A stretch of DNA of 37,581 nucleotides from a bacterium (lineage in GTDB: Bacteria; Armatimonadota; Abditibacteriia; Abditibacteriales; Abditibacteriaceae), in contig SDZD01000060.1 of NCBI GenBank assembly GCA_004172935.1, positions 1 to 37,581 on the forward strand, given 5' to 3'. Below are positions 8,731 through 16,770 of this stretch, one piece after another. Positions within the stretch are counted from its first letter, which is position 1. Each line of letters opens with the position of its first letter. The notes below the pieces were generated by a model. That model saw nothing but the letters and a program-made list of their open reading frames with translations. It made no database searches and was not told where the DNA came from. The translations under genes and the position numbers were made by a program.

Positions 8731-9102
8731 TTAAGCGATATGATGTGGTTTTTCCTGAAGGTCATAGGTATCATGCACGAGAACTTCGTGGAGATGAGCG
8801 ACATCAATAGGCTTAGGTAGGAAGTGCTCGGCGATGCCTTCGGCAATATCAACTTCCAGGGCCGAGGTAAGAATGACGAGCGGGGCCTGAGGGAGAGTGT
8901 GAGCGCGCTGAGCGAGTTCAATTCCGGTCATGCCGGGCATTTTTACATCGGAGATTAAGAACGCGAATTGTTCGCGCCTGAGGAGAGAAAGCGCCTGCCA
9001 CCCGTTTTGTGCAACGGTTACGGTGTGGCCCTGACGCCGGAGGGCGATAGCCAACGTCAGCAAAACGTTGGTGTCGTCATCCACTAAAAGAATTTGGGCC
9101 AT
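8731..9102 (-). CDS. Single-domain response regulator (receiver only)
   Basis: This is a stand-alone REC phospho-acceptor with no output domain. From ATG 9102 it has 123 residues. The acidic pocket is D8-D9-D10 (ILLVDDD), the phospho-aspartate is D52 (LISDVKMPG), the switch threonine is T79 (VILTS), and the conserved lysine is K97 (LPKPID), so all catalytic residues are present. A GTG at 9114 would add MIFP. Neither start has a convincing ribosome binding site. The C-terminal tail is short and histidine-rich. No histidine kinase lies nearby, so its partner is unknown. It ends at its own terminator. Confidence 0.9.
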   Translation of the reverse strand: MAQILLVDDDTNVLLTLAIALRRQGHTVTVAQNGWQALSLLRREQFAFLISDVKMPGMTGIELAQRAHTLPQAPLVILTSALEVDIAEGIAEHFLPKPIDVAHLHEVLVHDTYDLQEKPHHIA

Positions 9103-9212
9103 TGGAAATATCACCGCGCGACAATGTCGTCACGCTAATATACCTCAACGCAAATCGAATGCCGATGTTCTGGAATTTTTTTGCAATGCAGCAAACGCTT
9201 TCCAATTGGTTG

Positions 9213-9785
9213 TCATTGCCAATATTTGCGCCACGATTTCTGCCAACGAAGCGCTTTACGCCCGCTGTGACGGCGTTCGCGATTCCATAACCTGACCTGG
9301 CCTTGAAGTGGTGCTTTCATTGGCAGTCCGGCGTACACGGCATGAATGTGTTCGCCATTTTTCCAGCGCGGTCCACTGCGATACCAAGCGGCGAATCCCA
9401 CGCGCGCCAGCGCTTCCAGCAGTTCGTCGCGTTTATGTGACGTGAGGTCTGGCACCGCCATATCCACTGCGGCGCAGTAATCTTCGCCATTGATGGTGCC
9501 ATCGCGCAGATGATAACCCTTTGAGCGCGGATGATTGCCGAGTGTCTGGCTAATGCGAAGTGGATGCACGTTCGCGGCATTACAGGCTTGTAGGAACCCT
9601 TTAAAGGCGACAGGAGCCATGCCCGCAGGTCGCAAGAATGGTTGAGTGGGGTGGGGCACTGGTCGAGGCAGCCCCGCGAGGCGCCAGCCGATTAAGATCG
9701 CCAATGCTAAAAGGAGAGCGCCACCAAGGTAGAAAAGGCGACGCCGAGGAGGCTTGGAGACGCTGTTGAGAGGCGTAACTTTCAA
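9213..9785 (-). CDS. Membrane-anchored protein with a faint M15-peptidase-like pattern
   Basis: I do not recognise this 190-residue protein with confidence. It has a basic N-terminus, one TM segment at about residues 18-37 (FYLGGALLLALAILIGW), a proline-rich linker and an extracytoplasmic domain. That domain contains GYHLRDG, then YCAAVDMAV about 14 residues later, and EHIHAVY about 55 residues after that. This H...D...H order with AVD and HIH recalls zinc D-Ala-D-Ala carboxypeptidases of family M15 (VanY-like), but the surrounding SxHxxG context is weak. The C-terminus is strongly basic. It is divergent from the solute-binding gene at 9846, 60 bp away, so the two may share a control region. 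A role in peptidoglycan is only a suggestion. Confidence 0.6.
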   Translation of the reverse strand: MKVTPLNSVSKPPRRRLFYLGGALLLALAILIGWRLAGLPRPVPHPTQPFLRPAGMAPVAFKGFLQACNAANVHPLRISQTLGNHPRSKGYHLRDGTINGEDYCAAVDMAVPDLTSHKRDELLEALARVGFAAWYRSGPRWKNGEHIHAVYAGLPMKAPLQGQVRLWNRERRHSGRKALRWQKSWRKYWQ

Positions 9786-9845
9786 ATTGCCCTCTGGTTT
9801 AAAACATTATTGAATCGGCGCACGTAAACTCGCGCCAATTTATCT

Positions 9846-11039
9846 ATGAAACTTACCGTTGCTGGCAAATTGGCCCTCTTCATTATTGCCTTAGGTCTTG
9901 GATTCGGAGGCTGGAAAGCCTATCAAAAAGCGACTGGAGGCAAAGGCGTTTCCGTGGGGCCTGCCGGCCTCAATGGCGCCGACAATCCATCCCCCCAAGC
10001 CACCTCAGGTTCTCAGCAGACCCCCGTCACTGTGGGAGAAAACGAATTACAAATTGTGACCAGCGCTTCCAAGCGCGGTTGGATTAACGACCAAATCGAT
10101 AAGTTCAACCAAACTTCCGATGTGAAGTTGGTGCCGAAGTTGGTCGAAACGCGCGAAGCCATGCAGCAAATTTTGGCTGGACGTTTGAAGCCCGCGCTGT
10201 GGAGTCCTTCGTCGGTGATTTGGGCCGACCGTTTAAGCGAAAAGTTGGAACAGGACACTGGCAAATCGCCGCTCGACACGAGCGACCCAAACTCCTATCG
10301 CTCGGTGATGAAGACTCCTATTGTGTTTCTCACTACTCAGGAGAACGCGCGTGTTCTGCGCCCATTGCTGTCGTCCAGCCAGTGCTGGGAGAATGTGGAC
10401 AAGCTTTCAAAGGGGCGCATTCCGTTTTCGGGCGGCTTTAAGTGGGCGCACGCCGATCCGTTGAATGCTAACTCTGGAATGTTGACGCTGGCCCTTATCA
10501 TCAGCGATTATGCGAACCGAACCGGGCAAAGCGGCGCCATTGAAACAGTCGCCAATTCCGGGGCATTCATGAGCTATTTGAAGTCGTTGGAATCGAAAAT
10601 CGTGTACAACGCGGCAGTGCAAAAGGGTTCTTCGGCGCTTGTGAAGTCGTTCGCGGAGGATCCTTCGCGCTACTCCTTTATTACGGCTTACGAATCGGCG
10701 GCGGTTGAAGCGGTGAAAAGTGACTCCAGCCTCGCTGTAATCTATCCGAACCCAACGGTCAATGCGGATAACGCGGTCGCCTTCTTGAACTGGCCTGAAC
10801 TAAGCCCTGCGCAGAAAGCTGCTGGACAGGCGTTCTTGAAATTCATCGCTCAGCCCGAATCAGCCAAAGATGGACTCAAGGAATATTTCCGTCCTTTGCG
10901 CGGTGCCAGCCTTAACAGCGAATTGGAGTCGCTGAAATCCAATGGCTTTCAAGCGAACTATTCGGCGATTGAATTGCCGCCTTATGCTGTGCTGAATGGT
11001 GTTGCTTTCAAATGGCGACAGGAGATCGCGAAGAAGTAA
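9846..11039 (+). CDS. Membrane-anchored solute-binding protein (SBP_bac_11-like)
   Basis: The 397-residue protein has an N-terminal anchor or uncleaved signal (about residues 8-27) and a Ser/Pro/Gln-rich linker. A periplasmic-binding fold related to the SBP_bac_11 group follows. It includes LQIVTSASKRGWINDQI, LWSPSSVIWADRL, TPIVFLT and a substrate-loop-like FKWAHADPLNANSG. Proteins of this type are often found with von Willebrand or ABC partners, but no VWA domain is present here. Its first 28 residues (MKLTVAGK...GGWKAYQK) closely match those of the next gene, suggesting duplication or a shared anchor. It opens the run that ends with pspA. The ligand cannot be predicted. Confidence 0.8.
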   Translation: MKLTVAGKLALFIIALGLGFGGWKAYQKATGGKGVSVGPAGLNGADNPSPQATSGSQQTPVTVGENELQIVTSASKRGWINDQIDKFNQTSDVKLVPKLVETREAMQQILAGRLKPALWSPSSVIWADRLSEKLEQDTGKSPLDTSDPNSYRSVMKTPIVFLTTQENARVLRPLLSSSQCWENVDKLSKGRIPFSGGFKWAHADPLNANSGMLTLALIISDYANRTGQSGAIETVANSGAFMSYLKSLESKIVYNAAVQKGSSALVKSFAEDPSRYSFITAYESAAVEAVKSDSSLAVIYPNPTVNADNAVAFLNWPELSPAQKAAGQAFLKFIAQPESAKDGLKEYFRPLRGASLNSELESLKSNGFQANYSAIELPPYAVLNGVAFKWRQEIAKK

Positions 11040-11083
11040 CTTTTCTGTGCAGATTAGACTCCAAATTTCATAAATTCCTATTA

Positions 11084-11109
11084 CTACTGCATTAATTTGA
11101 ATGCAGTAG
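11084..11109. repeat. 10-bp stem hairpin after the first binding-protein gene
   Basis: CTACTGCATT and AATGCAGTAG form a perfect stem with loop AATTTG, 45 bp after the stop codon. No U-tract follows, so it is not a typical terminator; 3'-end protection or processing is possible. Confidence 0.55.
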
Positions 11110-11208
11110 ATGCCGTGTGGCGCGGTGCTAAGATGATGGATGACCTTCCACGTAAGCGACCGCAAAGAACTACCCCGGCAAGTCCGAGTGTCACGGCGAC
11201 AAAGGGAA

Positions 11209-11274
11209 GGGTGCCTCTCTTCGAGTGGCGCCCCAACACGGCACCCTAAAGCAAAAGCCACTCATCCGAGAGGC
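11209..11274 (+). ncRNA. Candidate cis-regulatory RNA with pseudoknot/alternative stems
   Basis: Three perfect 7-bp pairings are visible. Stem A is 11209-11215 (GGGTGCC) with 11240-11246 (GGCACCC). Stem B is 11223-11229 (GAGTGGC) with 11257-11263 (GCCACTC). Stem C is 11213-11219 (GCCTCTC) with 11268-11274 (GAGAGGC). B and C stack into one long hairpin with a 3x4 internal loop. A crosses B, giving an H-type pseudoknot, and it overlaps C by three bases, giving a switch. The element ends 25 bp before the ATG of the OmpA-fused gene. It matches no riboswitch class I recognise. The pairing is seen in the sequence; a regulatory role is inference. Confidence 0.5.
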
Positions 11275-11299
11275 AGAGACACAATTAGGACTGACGGAA

Positions 11300-13132
11300 A
11301 TGAAATTGACCCCTGTAGGAAAAGTGGTCGCCCTGATTTTGATAGCGGGCGGCACGGTAGGTGTGTGGAGAAGCTGGAGCAAAATCGCTCCCAACGCGAA
11401 GACAAAATCCTCGACCAACGTCTCCAAAGTGAACTTGCCCCAAACCAATATCGGTTCGGGGCAAAATGCTGACGGCTCCCTCGCCAATAATGGCGCCTTC
11501 TCCCCGGTATCGCTCCCTTCTGGCGACGATTCTCCCGGCTGTACTTCATCGCCCGAAGTGCGACTGCAAGGCTACGCTTGGAATGCCCAACAAGGGCTGC
11601 TGCTCGCCACTGGTGGCACACAGGCGACCTCCGGTTCGCTGATGTGTCGCAATGGCATCAACTTCAGATGGTCGCGCCAAGATGACAACTCGAAGTTGCA
11701 GGAAGCGTTGGTGGCCTTCGCTACGAGGGTGAAGGCTGGTGACGCTAACCCCAAAGCGGGCACGCATTTCGTGACTATCATGGGCGATGGCGCGGCGGCG
11801 TTCATGACCCCGCTCAACAATCAACTTCGGCGTCTGGGGCCAGAGTATCAGGCTAAAATTGTCGATGCTATCGGCTATTCGCGTGGCGAAGACAAATTTA
11901 TGGGACCAGTCGCATGGCGCGACAACCCAGCAGCCTCAAGAGGAGGCGTTGTGGCGGGCGTGCTACGCGACGGTGACTGGAACATCGCGCAGAAATGGCT
12001 CGGTGATAACGGCTTGAAAACTAACCCCGACGAGAAGACTTACGACCCCGATGCGCTCAACTGGATTAGTGCCAATGACTACATTGATGCAGCGGAGAAA
12101 TATATCGCGGGTTACACCGAGACGCGCCCAGTGGTGCGCAATGGCGTGCGGACGGGAGAGATGAAGACCATTGGTGTCGATGGTGTGGTGACATGGACGC
12201 CGGGAGACGTGACCATCGCCCAGAAGAAGGGAGGTTTGGTATCCATCATCTCAACACGGGAATATTCGTCGCAGATGCCGTGTGTGGTGATTGGTATCGA
12301 CAGGTGGTGTCGCGCTAATCGAACTCTGGTTCAGAAAATGATTACGGCAATTGGTGAAGGGGGACGCGAAATTCAGACCAACCCGCGAGCGCTCGACCGC
12401 GCTTCGCAGATCGCGGCCAAGGCGTTCAACGAGCCGAATGCGGATGCCGCTTATTGGAAGAAATACTTCGTTGGTACGCAGCAAACCGATAGTCAGGGCT
12501 TGACTGTCGAATTGGGCGGCTCGTCGGTAAATAACCTGGGCGATTCGCTGCTTTCGATGGGACTTGTACCGGGTTCGGCGAACCTGGTGGGTACGACTTA
12601 CACCGTGTTCGGCGAACTTGTGGCCTCGCAATATCCAGAATTTTTATCGCGTGTGCCATCGGCTGCGAGTGTGGTGGATGATTCCTACCTACGCGCTCTG
12701 GCGCAAAGCCAGTCGCCGCAGACGCGCACTCTGGTTGCTCAGGCCAAGCCGCGCTTTGTGAGTCTGGGAAGCCGCAAGTTGGTGTCGCGCCGACAGTGGA
12801 ACATCCAATTCAACGCGGGCAAAGCGACCTTCACACCTCAGGCTAAGGCCGAGCTAACGCAACTTGCGCGCGATTTGCTCATTGCTGGCGGCACCAGTGT
12901 CGAAGTGCATGGACACACCGATAATGCGGGCGACCCACGTAAATCAATGCCACTATCGGAGGCGCGTGCCTTTGCCGTCAAGAGCTTTCTTGAGAGCTTA
13001 TCGCCTGTGAACTTCCCATCGGGTCGAGTTCACGCCTATGCTCACGGCGAAACCCAGCCTCTGGTGCCGAACACATCGGCGCAAAATCGCGCGCGAAACC
13101 GCCGCGTAGAAATCGTGCTGCGCGCCGCTTAA
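11300..13132 (+). CDS. Solute-binding protein fused to OmpA peptidoglycan-binding domain
   Basis: This 610-residue fusion starts at ATG 11300; an in-frame GTG-type extension to 11225 would read through a structured RNA region, so I reject it. It has an N-terminal anchor (about residues 8-24) and a low-complexity linker. A two-lobed NMT1/phosphate-type substrate-binding domain follows at about 70-470. The C-terminal OmpA-like domain (about 500-610) includes IQFNAGKATFTPQAKAEL, VEVHGHTDNAGD, LSEARAFAV and NRARNRRVEI, with the peptidoglycan-contacting D and R retained. The predicted architecture ties a transporter binding protein, anchored in the inner membrane, to the cell wall. It is followed by the permease and ATPase genes. 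The ligand is unknown. Confidence 0.85.
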   Translation: MKLTPVGKVVALILIAGGTVGVWRSWSKIAPNAKTKSSTNVSKVNLPQTNIGSGQNADGSLANNGAFSPVSLPSGDDSPGCTSSPEVRLQGYAWNAQQGLLLATGGTQATSGSLMCRNGINFRWSRQDDNSKLQEALVAFATRVKAGDANPKAGTHFVTIMGDGAAAFMTPLNNQLRRLGPEYQAKIVDAIGYSRGEDKFMGPVAWRDNPAASRGGVVAGVLRDGDWNIAQKWLGDNGLKTNPDEKTYDPDALNWISANDYIDAAEKYIAGYTETRPVVRNGVRTGEMKTIGVDGVVTWTPGDVTIAQKKGGLVSIISTREYSSQMPCVVIGIDRWCRANRTLVQKMITAIGEGGREIQTNPRALDRASQIAAKAFNEPNADAAYWKKYFVGTQQTDSQGLTVELGGSSVNNLGDSLLSMGLVPGSANLVGTTYTVFGELVASQYPEFLSRVPSAASVVDDSYLRALAQSQSPQTRTLVAQAKPRFVSLGSRKLVSRRQWNIQFNAGKATFTPQAKAELTQLARDLLIAGGTSVEVHGHTDNAGDPRKSMPLSEARAFAVKSFLESLSPVNFPSGRVHAYAHGETQPLVPNTSAQNRARNRRVEIVLRAA

Positions 13133-13199
13133 CCTCGTGGAGTCGGGGCTTTCAGCCAATGCCTGGAAGCCCACACTCCCTTATAACCCCAAAATTCCA

Positions 13200-14108
13200 A
13201 TGAAAACTGAATCGCCCGTTATCGCGACCGAAATCGCTTCTGATAACGGCTCACCCGCGCTCGTGCCCGCGACGCACTCTAGCGCTGCTCTCAAAGTTGG
13301 CGACCGCAAGCCGAAAGCCAACGAGGGAATATTCGCCCTCTTCCTGCCCAATCGAAGGGTTGCGCTTCCTTTGCTCGTTGCGGTCGGACTTTTTGAAGCC
13401 GCCCTGTTCGTGGGGCTGTGGATGCTAAGTCCTTACGAAGTATTACCAACACCGCTCGAAGTTCTGTTGGCTTTGCAGCGACTATGGATGACGCAAGGAT
13501 TGGGGCAGGAATTGGCAACCTCGTTTGGACTTAATTTGCAAGCCTTGCTATGGTCAAGCGTGATTTCGCTTGGATTGGCCTATTTGACGGTATTGCCCGT
13601 TTTTCGACCGCTGGTAGCGGCAATTTCCAAGGGGCGCTTTCTTTCTCTGGCGGGTTTCACCTTTATCTTTACCCTGATGGTGGGAGGTGGACGCCCGCTT
13701 CAAGTTACGCTGCTGACCTTTGCTATCACGGTGTTTTATGTCACTTCGATGGCGTCCGTCATCGCTGCTATCCCTCGCTCGGAGTTCGAACATGCGCGCA
13801 CTCTTCACATGAGCGAAGGGCGTATCGTGTGGGAAGTAGTGATTCTGGGGACCGCCGACAAAGCCTTTGAAGTGCTGCGCCAGAATGCCGCAATGGGTTG
13901 GATGATGCTATCGCTTATTGAGGGCATCGTGCGAAGCGGCGGCGGTATTGGCGCCATGTTGCTGGCTGAGTCGAAGCATTTTGCCCTCGCCGAAGTGTTC
14001 GCCATTCAACTGGTGATTTTGATCGTCGGCATGGTGCAGGATTATGGAATCGAATGGTTACGACGATTGCTTTGCCCCTATTCCGTTTTGACCCTGGAGA
14101 GAAAATGA
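13200..14108 (+). CDS. ABC transporter permease (SsuC/TauC/NrtB-like)
   Basis: This inner-membrane permease has about 302 residues from ATG 13200; an alternative GTG at 13137 adds 21 residues. Neither start has a clear ribosome binding site, and the ATG is chosen because the extension has no family character. A Ser/Thr/Pro-rich cytoplasmic tail of about 50 residues is followed by six or so hydrophobic segments. The EAA-type cytoplasmic loop is recognisable in SEFEHARTLHMSEGRIVWEV (about 195-215), which docks on the ATPase. The stop overlaps the next start by four bases (ATGA), so permease and ATPase are translationally coupled. It is the likely channel for the two upstream binding proteins. 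Confidence 0.88.
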   Translation: MKTESPVIATEIASDNGSPALVPATHSSAALKVGDRKPKANEGIFALFLPNRRVALPLLVAVGLFEAALFVGLWMLSPYEVLPTPLEVLLALQRLWMTQGLGQELATSFGLNLQALLWSSVISLGLAYLTVLPVFRPLVAAISKGRFLSLAGFTFIFTLMVGGGRPLQVTLLTFAITVFYVTSMASVIAAIPRSEFEHARTLHMSEGRIVWEVVILGTADKAFEVLRQNAAMGWMMLSLIEGIVRSGGGIGAMLLAESKHFALAEVFAIQLVILIVGMVQDYGIEWLRRLLCPYSVLTLERK

Positions 14109-14935
14109 CAACCGATTATTCTTATCAACTGCGTGAAACCCTCGTTCATCTGGAAGGGGTTTCCAAGTGTTATGATGGTGTGCCCGTGCTGCGCGACGTG
14201 AATCTGGAAATCAAAAATTTGGTGCGGCCCGATTGCTTGCAAGGACAGGTTGTGGCGCTACTGGGGCCATCGGGCATGGGCAAGACCACGCTGTTTCGCG
14301 TGCTGGCAGGGCTGGAAACACCCGATTCTGGTCAGGTCTTGATGGGAATCGAGCAGAAAACGGTGCGGCGTGGGCAAATTGGTGTCGTGGCGCAACATTA
14401 TCCGCTGTTTGCACACCGCACAGTGCAAGGCAACTTGATGGTGGCTGGAAAACAGGTTGGCCTCAAAGGAAAGGCTGGACGCGATAAAGCCAATGATTTG
14501 CTCGAACGATTTGGCATGTCCGCACATGCTGATAAATATCCGGCGCAGCTATCAGGCGGGCAACGTCAACGTGCGGCGATTGCGCAGCAGTTCATGTGTT
14601 CCGAGGGCTTCCTGTTGATGGATGAGCCGTTTTCGGGACTTGATATTCTGGCGCAGGAAACTTTGATTCGTTTCATTCATGACATCGTCTCACAGGATGA
14701 GTTGATGACCTTTATTCTCATCACGCATGACATCTCGGCGGCGTTGCAAATCGCCGATACGGTGTGGGTGTTAGGGCGTGATCGTGATGAATCGGGCAAT
14801 GCTATTGCAGGTGGGCGTGTTCAGGCGAGTTTCAACCTCATCGAGCGCGGATTGGCATGGCATGAGAATATCGCCGCCTTGCCCCAATTCGGGGTTTTGC
14901 GGCAGGAAATCCGCGATTTATTTCCGCGACTGTGA
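14105..14935 (+). CDS. ABC transporter ATP-binding protein
   Basis: The nucleotide-binding subunit has 276 residues from ATG 14105, with GGAGAG just upstream inside the permease gene. It has Walker A (GPSGMGKTT), a Q-loop (VVAQHYPLF), the ABC signature LSGGQRQRAAIAQ, Walker B (LLMDEPFSGLD) and the switch histidine (ILITHD), all intact. It is closest in style to the SsuB/TauB/NrtD group, matching the permease type. An insertion after strand 2 (LEIKNLVRPDCLQGQ) is longer than usual. A C-terminal extension of about 50 residues contains no recognised domain. The four-base ATGA overlap shows coupling to the permease. Confidence 0.93.
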   Translation: MTTDYSYQLRETLVHLEGVSKCYDGVPVLRDVNLEIKNLVRPDCLQGQVVALLGPSGMGKTTLFRVLAGLETPDSGQVLMGIEQKTVRRGQIGVVAQHYPLFAHRTVQGNLMVAGKQVGLKGKAGRDKANDLLERFGMSAHADKYPAQLSGGQRQRAAIAQQFMCSEGFLLMDEPFSGLDILAQETLIRFIHDIVSQDELMTFILITHDISAALQIADTVWVLGRDRDESGNAIAGGRVQASFNLIERGLAWHENIAALPQFGVLRQEIRDLFPRL

Positions 14936-15024
14936 AAATCGCTGATAAATGGGTTTGTATGTGCGCAGACGCGCAAAGAAGCATGATTATCGCCCCCTAC
15001 GGCTTCTGTTTTGTTGAAAATTAA

Positions 15025-15048
15025 AAGAGAGTCGAAGCGACTCGCTCT
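15025..15048. repeat. Small hairpin before the coiled-coil membrane gene
   Basis: GAGTCG-aag-CGACTC, flanked by further partly matching GA/CTC bases, forms a short strong hairpin. It ends near the GTG at 15052 and lies about 25 bp before the ATG at 15076, so it could affect ribosome access. Confidence 0.35.
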
Positions 15049-15051
15049 CCC

Positions 15052-15915
15052 GTGAATACTCAAAGAAGTTCTTCGATGAAAAATCGTTATCTGGCAGCTA
15101 TCAGCGAAAACGCCAATGTTTTGGGAATGGCCTCGGTCGTGGCGCTGGCGGCGGCCACAGGGATTGTGCCAATTCTTCTCGCCGGGTTGGTCGCCGAGGC
15201 TGCGTATCTCATTTTTGTGCCCGACTCGAAATGGTTCGAGAAGCGTCTGGATGCTCGCCATAATGCCGAAATAGAGGCTCACAGACAGCGTATTAAGGAC
15301 GAGACTTTGCCGAAGTTGCGCCCCAGTCTGCGCGCCCGCTATGAAAAATTAGAGCAGGCTCGCCGCGAAATCGAGCATCAGGCTTCCAACGACAAACAGT
15401 GGATGCGCGAAGTGCTGCGCAAGCTCGATTTCCTGCTCGAAAAGTTTCTCCAGTTCGCGCTGAAGGATCAGCAGTTCCGCAACTATTTGCTCGACGCGCA
15501 GCAGGAAATCCACCCGACGCCCGTACCCAAGTCGCGCGAACCATTGGAACTGAACGACAAATGGACGCGCGATTGCGTGCAGTTTTTGCAGGCTGCCTAC
15601 ATGCGCGACCTCGACCAGTTGCAAGCACAGCGCGACGATGAGGGCGATGATGCGACCAAGGCCGTGCTTGACAAGAGATTGGAGGTGTTGGGACGGCGCC
15701 GCGATTTCATCGCGCGCATCGGGAAAATCGTCACCAATCTGACGCAACAACTGGCGCTTTTGGAGGATACCTTTGGTCTGATTTCGGATGAACTTCTGGC
15801 GCGTGCTCCCGAACAGGTTTTGGGAGACATAGAAGATGTGGTGAGCCAGACCAATGCCATGACGCAAGTTTTGGAAGAGATGGCCCCATTCGAGCGAATG
15901 CTTTCCTCAATTTGA
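15052..15915 (+). CDS. Membrane-anchored coiled-coil protein of the PspA/ABC run
   Basis: I recognise no named family. The 287-residue protein (279 from ATG 15076) has one long or two short TM segments near residues 24-55 (MASVVALAAATGIVPILLAG). These are followed by a cytoplasmic, highly charged helical region with clear heptad character (about 70-145 and 180-280). Examples are LPKLRPSLRARYEKLEQARR and KVLxKRLEVLGRRRDFIARI-like stretches. It is same-strand with the ABC genes, 116 bp behind the ATPase, and precedes another helical protein and pspA. A scaffold or adaptor linking the transporter to PspA is a reasonable but unproven inference. GTG 15052 versus ATG 15076 is undecided. Confidence 0.78.
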   Translation: MNTQRSSSMKNRYLAAISENANVLGMASVVALAAATGIVPILLAGLVAEAAYLIFVPDSKWFEKRLDARHNAEIEAHRQRIKDETLPKLRPSLRARYEKLEQARREIEHQASNDKQWMREVLRKLDFLLEKFLQFALKDQQFRNYLLDAQQEIHPTPVPKSREPLELNDKWTRDCVQFLQAAYMRDLDQLQAQRDDEGDDATKAVLDKRLEVLGRRRDFIARIGKIVTNLTQQLALLEDTFGLISDELLARAPEQVLGDIEDVVSQTNAMTQVLEEMAPFERMLSSI

Positions 15916-15976
15916 GCTAGCTTTCGACGAAATTCCGACAATCTCCTGTGGCGCGTTCTACACTCCGCACCGAAAG

Positions 15977-16711
15977 ATGAGCCTCTTCAACACGCTTCGC
16001 AAAGCGACCTCTCTATTAGTCGAATTGCCTCCCGAAGCCGCGTCCGCCGATGTGTCGCAACTCAAGTCGAGCGACATCTCGACCGACGATATACCCATCC
16101 CCGAAAATGCGCGCCTTTCCTACGATATGGATGCGCCGCGTGGCGAACGTCCTGCCGCCAAATCGGTGGCCGACATCGCGCGCGAAACCAATGGGCCGAA
16201 TCTGGATGAAGTAAAAGTCGATGGTGAGGCGTTGCCCGCAGCCGACTCCAACGCCCCGCTCGATTTTGCCGCTGTTTATCGGGCTGCGAAATTGCCCGAC
16301 TCCACTTTCGGTGCTGAGCAAATGCTGGAAACCCTCGCCTCGCTTCCCAACGAATTACCGCTCGAAACCAAAAGAGCGACGGTTCGCGCGATGTTGGGTA
16401 CTTTGGGCAAAACAACCGGGGCCACTCCCGAAACACTGGTGGCCGATGCCTCGCGCAAACTGGCCGCGCTGCATTCGTTCTCGCAGTTTATGGAGAACAA
16501 AACCAACGATTCGATTGCCCAAAACGAGCAAGCCATCGCCGAATTGCAGGCACAAATCGAAGAAAAGCGAACTTCCATTTTGAACTCGCGTAACGGTTTA
16601 AGCCGCATTATGAAAGACTGCGAACTCGAAAGCGCCCGACTCGATGATGTATTAGAGTTCTTTTCGCTCGATCAGGGCGCCTCAAAATATGCAGGTGACG
16701 CGGCTCAATAA
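15977..16711 (+). CDS. Unknown cytoplasmic helical protein adjacent to pspA
   Basis: This 244-residue protein starts at ATG 15977 after CGAAAG. It has no TM segment. The first 17 residues (MSLFNTLRKATSLLVEL) form a potential amphipathic helix like the membrane-sensing helix of PspA. An acidic, disordered-looking middle (about 25-90) follows, then a helical domain (about 95-165). A C-terminal coiled coil (about 168-235) contains NEQAIAELQAQIEEKRTSIL and a terminal SKYAGD. No catalytic motif is visible. It lies 61 bp after the membrane coiled-coil gene and 59 bp before pspA, so it is probably a partner of PspA. It could be a very divergent PspA-fold or TelA-neighbourhood protein; I cannot decide. 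Confidence 0.75.
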   Translation: MSLFNTLRKATSLLVELPPEAASADVSQLKSSDISTDDIPIPENARLSYDMDAPRGERPAAKSVADIARETNGPNLDEVKVDGEALPAADSNAPLDFAAVYRAAKLPDSTFGAEQMLETLASLPNELPLETKRATVRAMLGTLGKTTGATPETLVADASRKLAALHSFSQFMENKTNDSIAQNEQAIAELQAQIEEKRTSILNSRNGLSRIMKDCELESARLDDVLEFFSLDQGASKYAGDAAQ

Positions 16712-16770
16712 GTCGTTTGCCTATCACCTTAAAATAAAAACTCGGCCTCCAATTGGCCAATACCAAATCT

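Noticed and set aside
11140..11210. Resemblance to a c-di-GMP-I (GEMM) riboswitch, from GCAAAG and GGC-like elements
   Set aside because: The conserved core bases and the two stacked stems of GEMM cannot be laid onto this sequence; only short coincidental words agree.
11225..11299. N-terminal extension of the OmpA-fused protein
   Set aside because: The added residues derive from the structured RNA region, are unlike any leader, and would precede the clear MKLT anchor shared with the neighbouring gene.
15977..16711. Assignment of the gene before pspA as TelA (toxic anion resistance)
   Set aside because: TelA proteins are longer and have a different conserved helical core; only the neighbourhood is similar.
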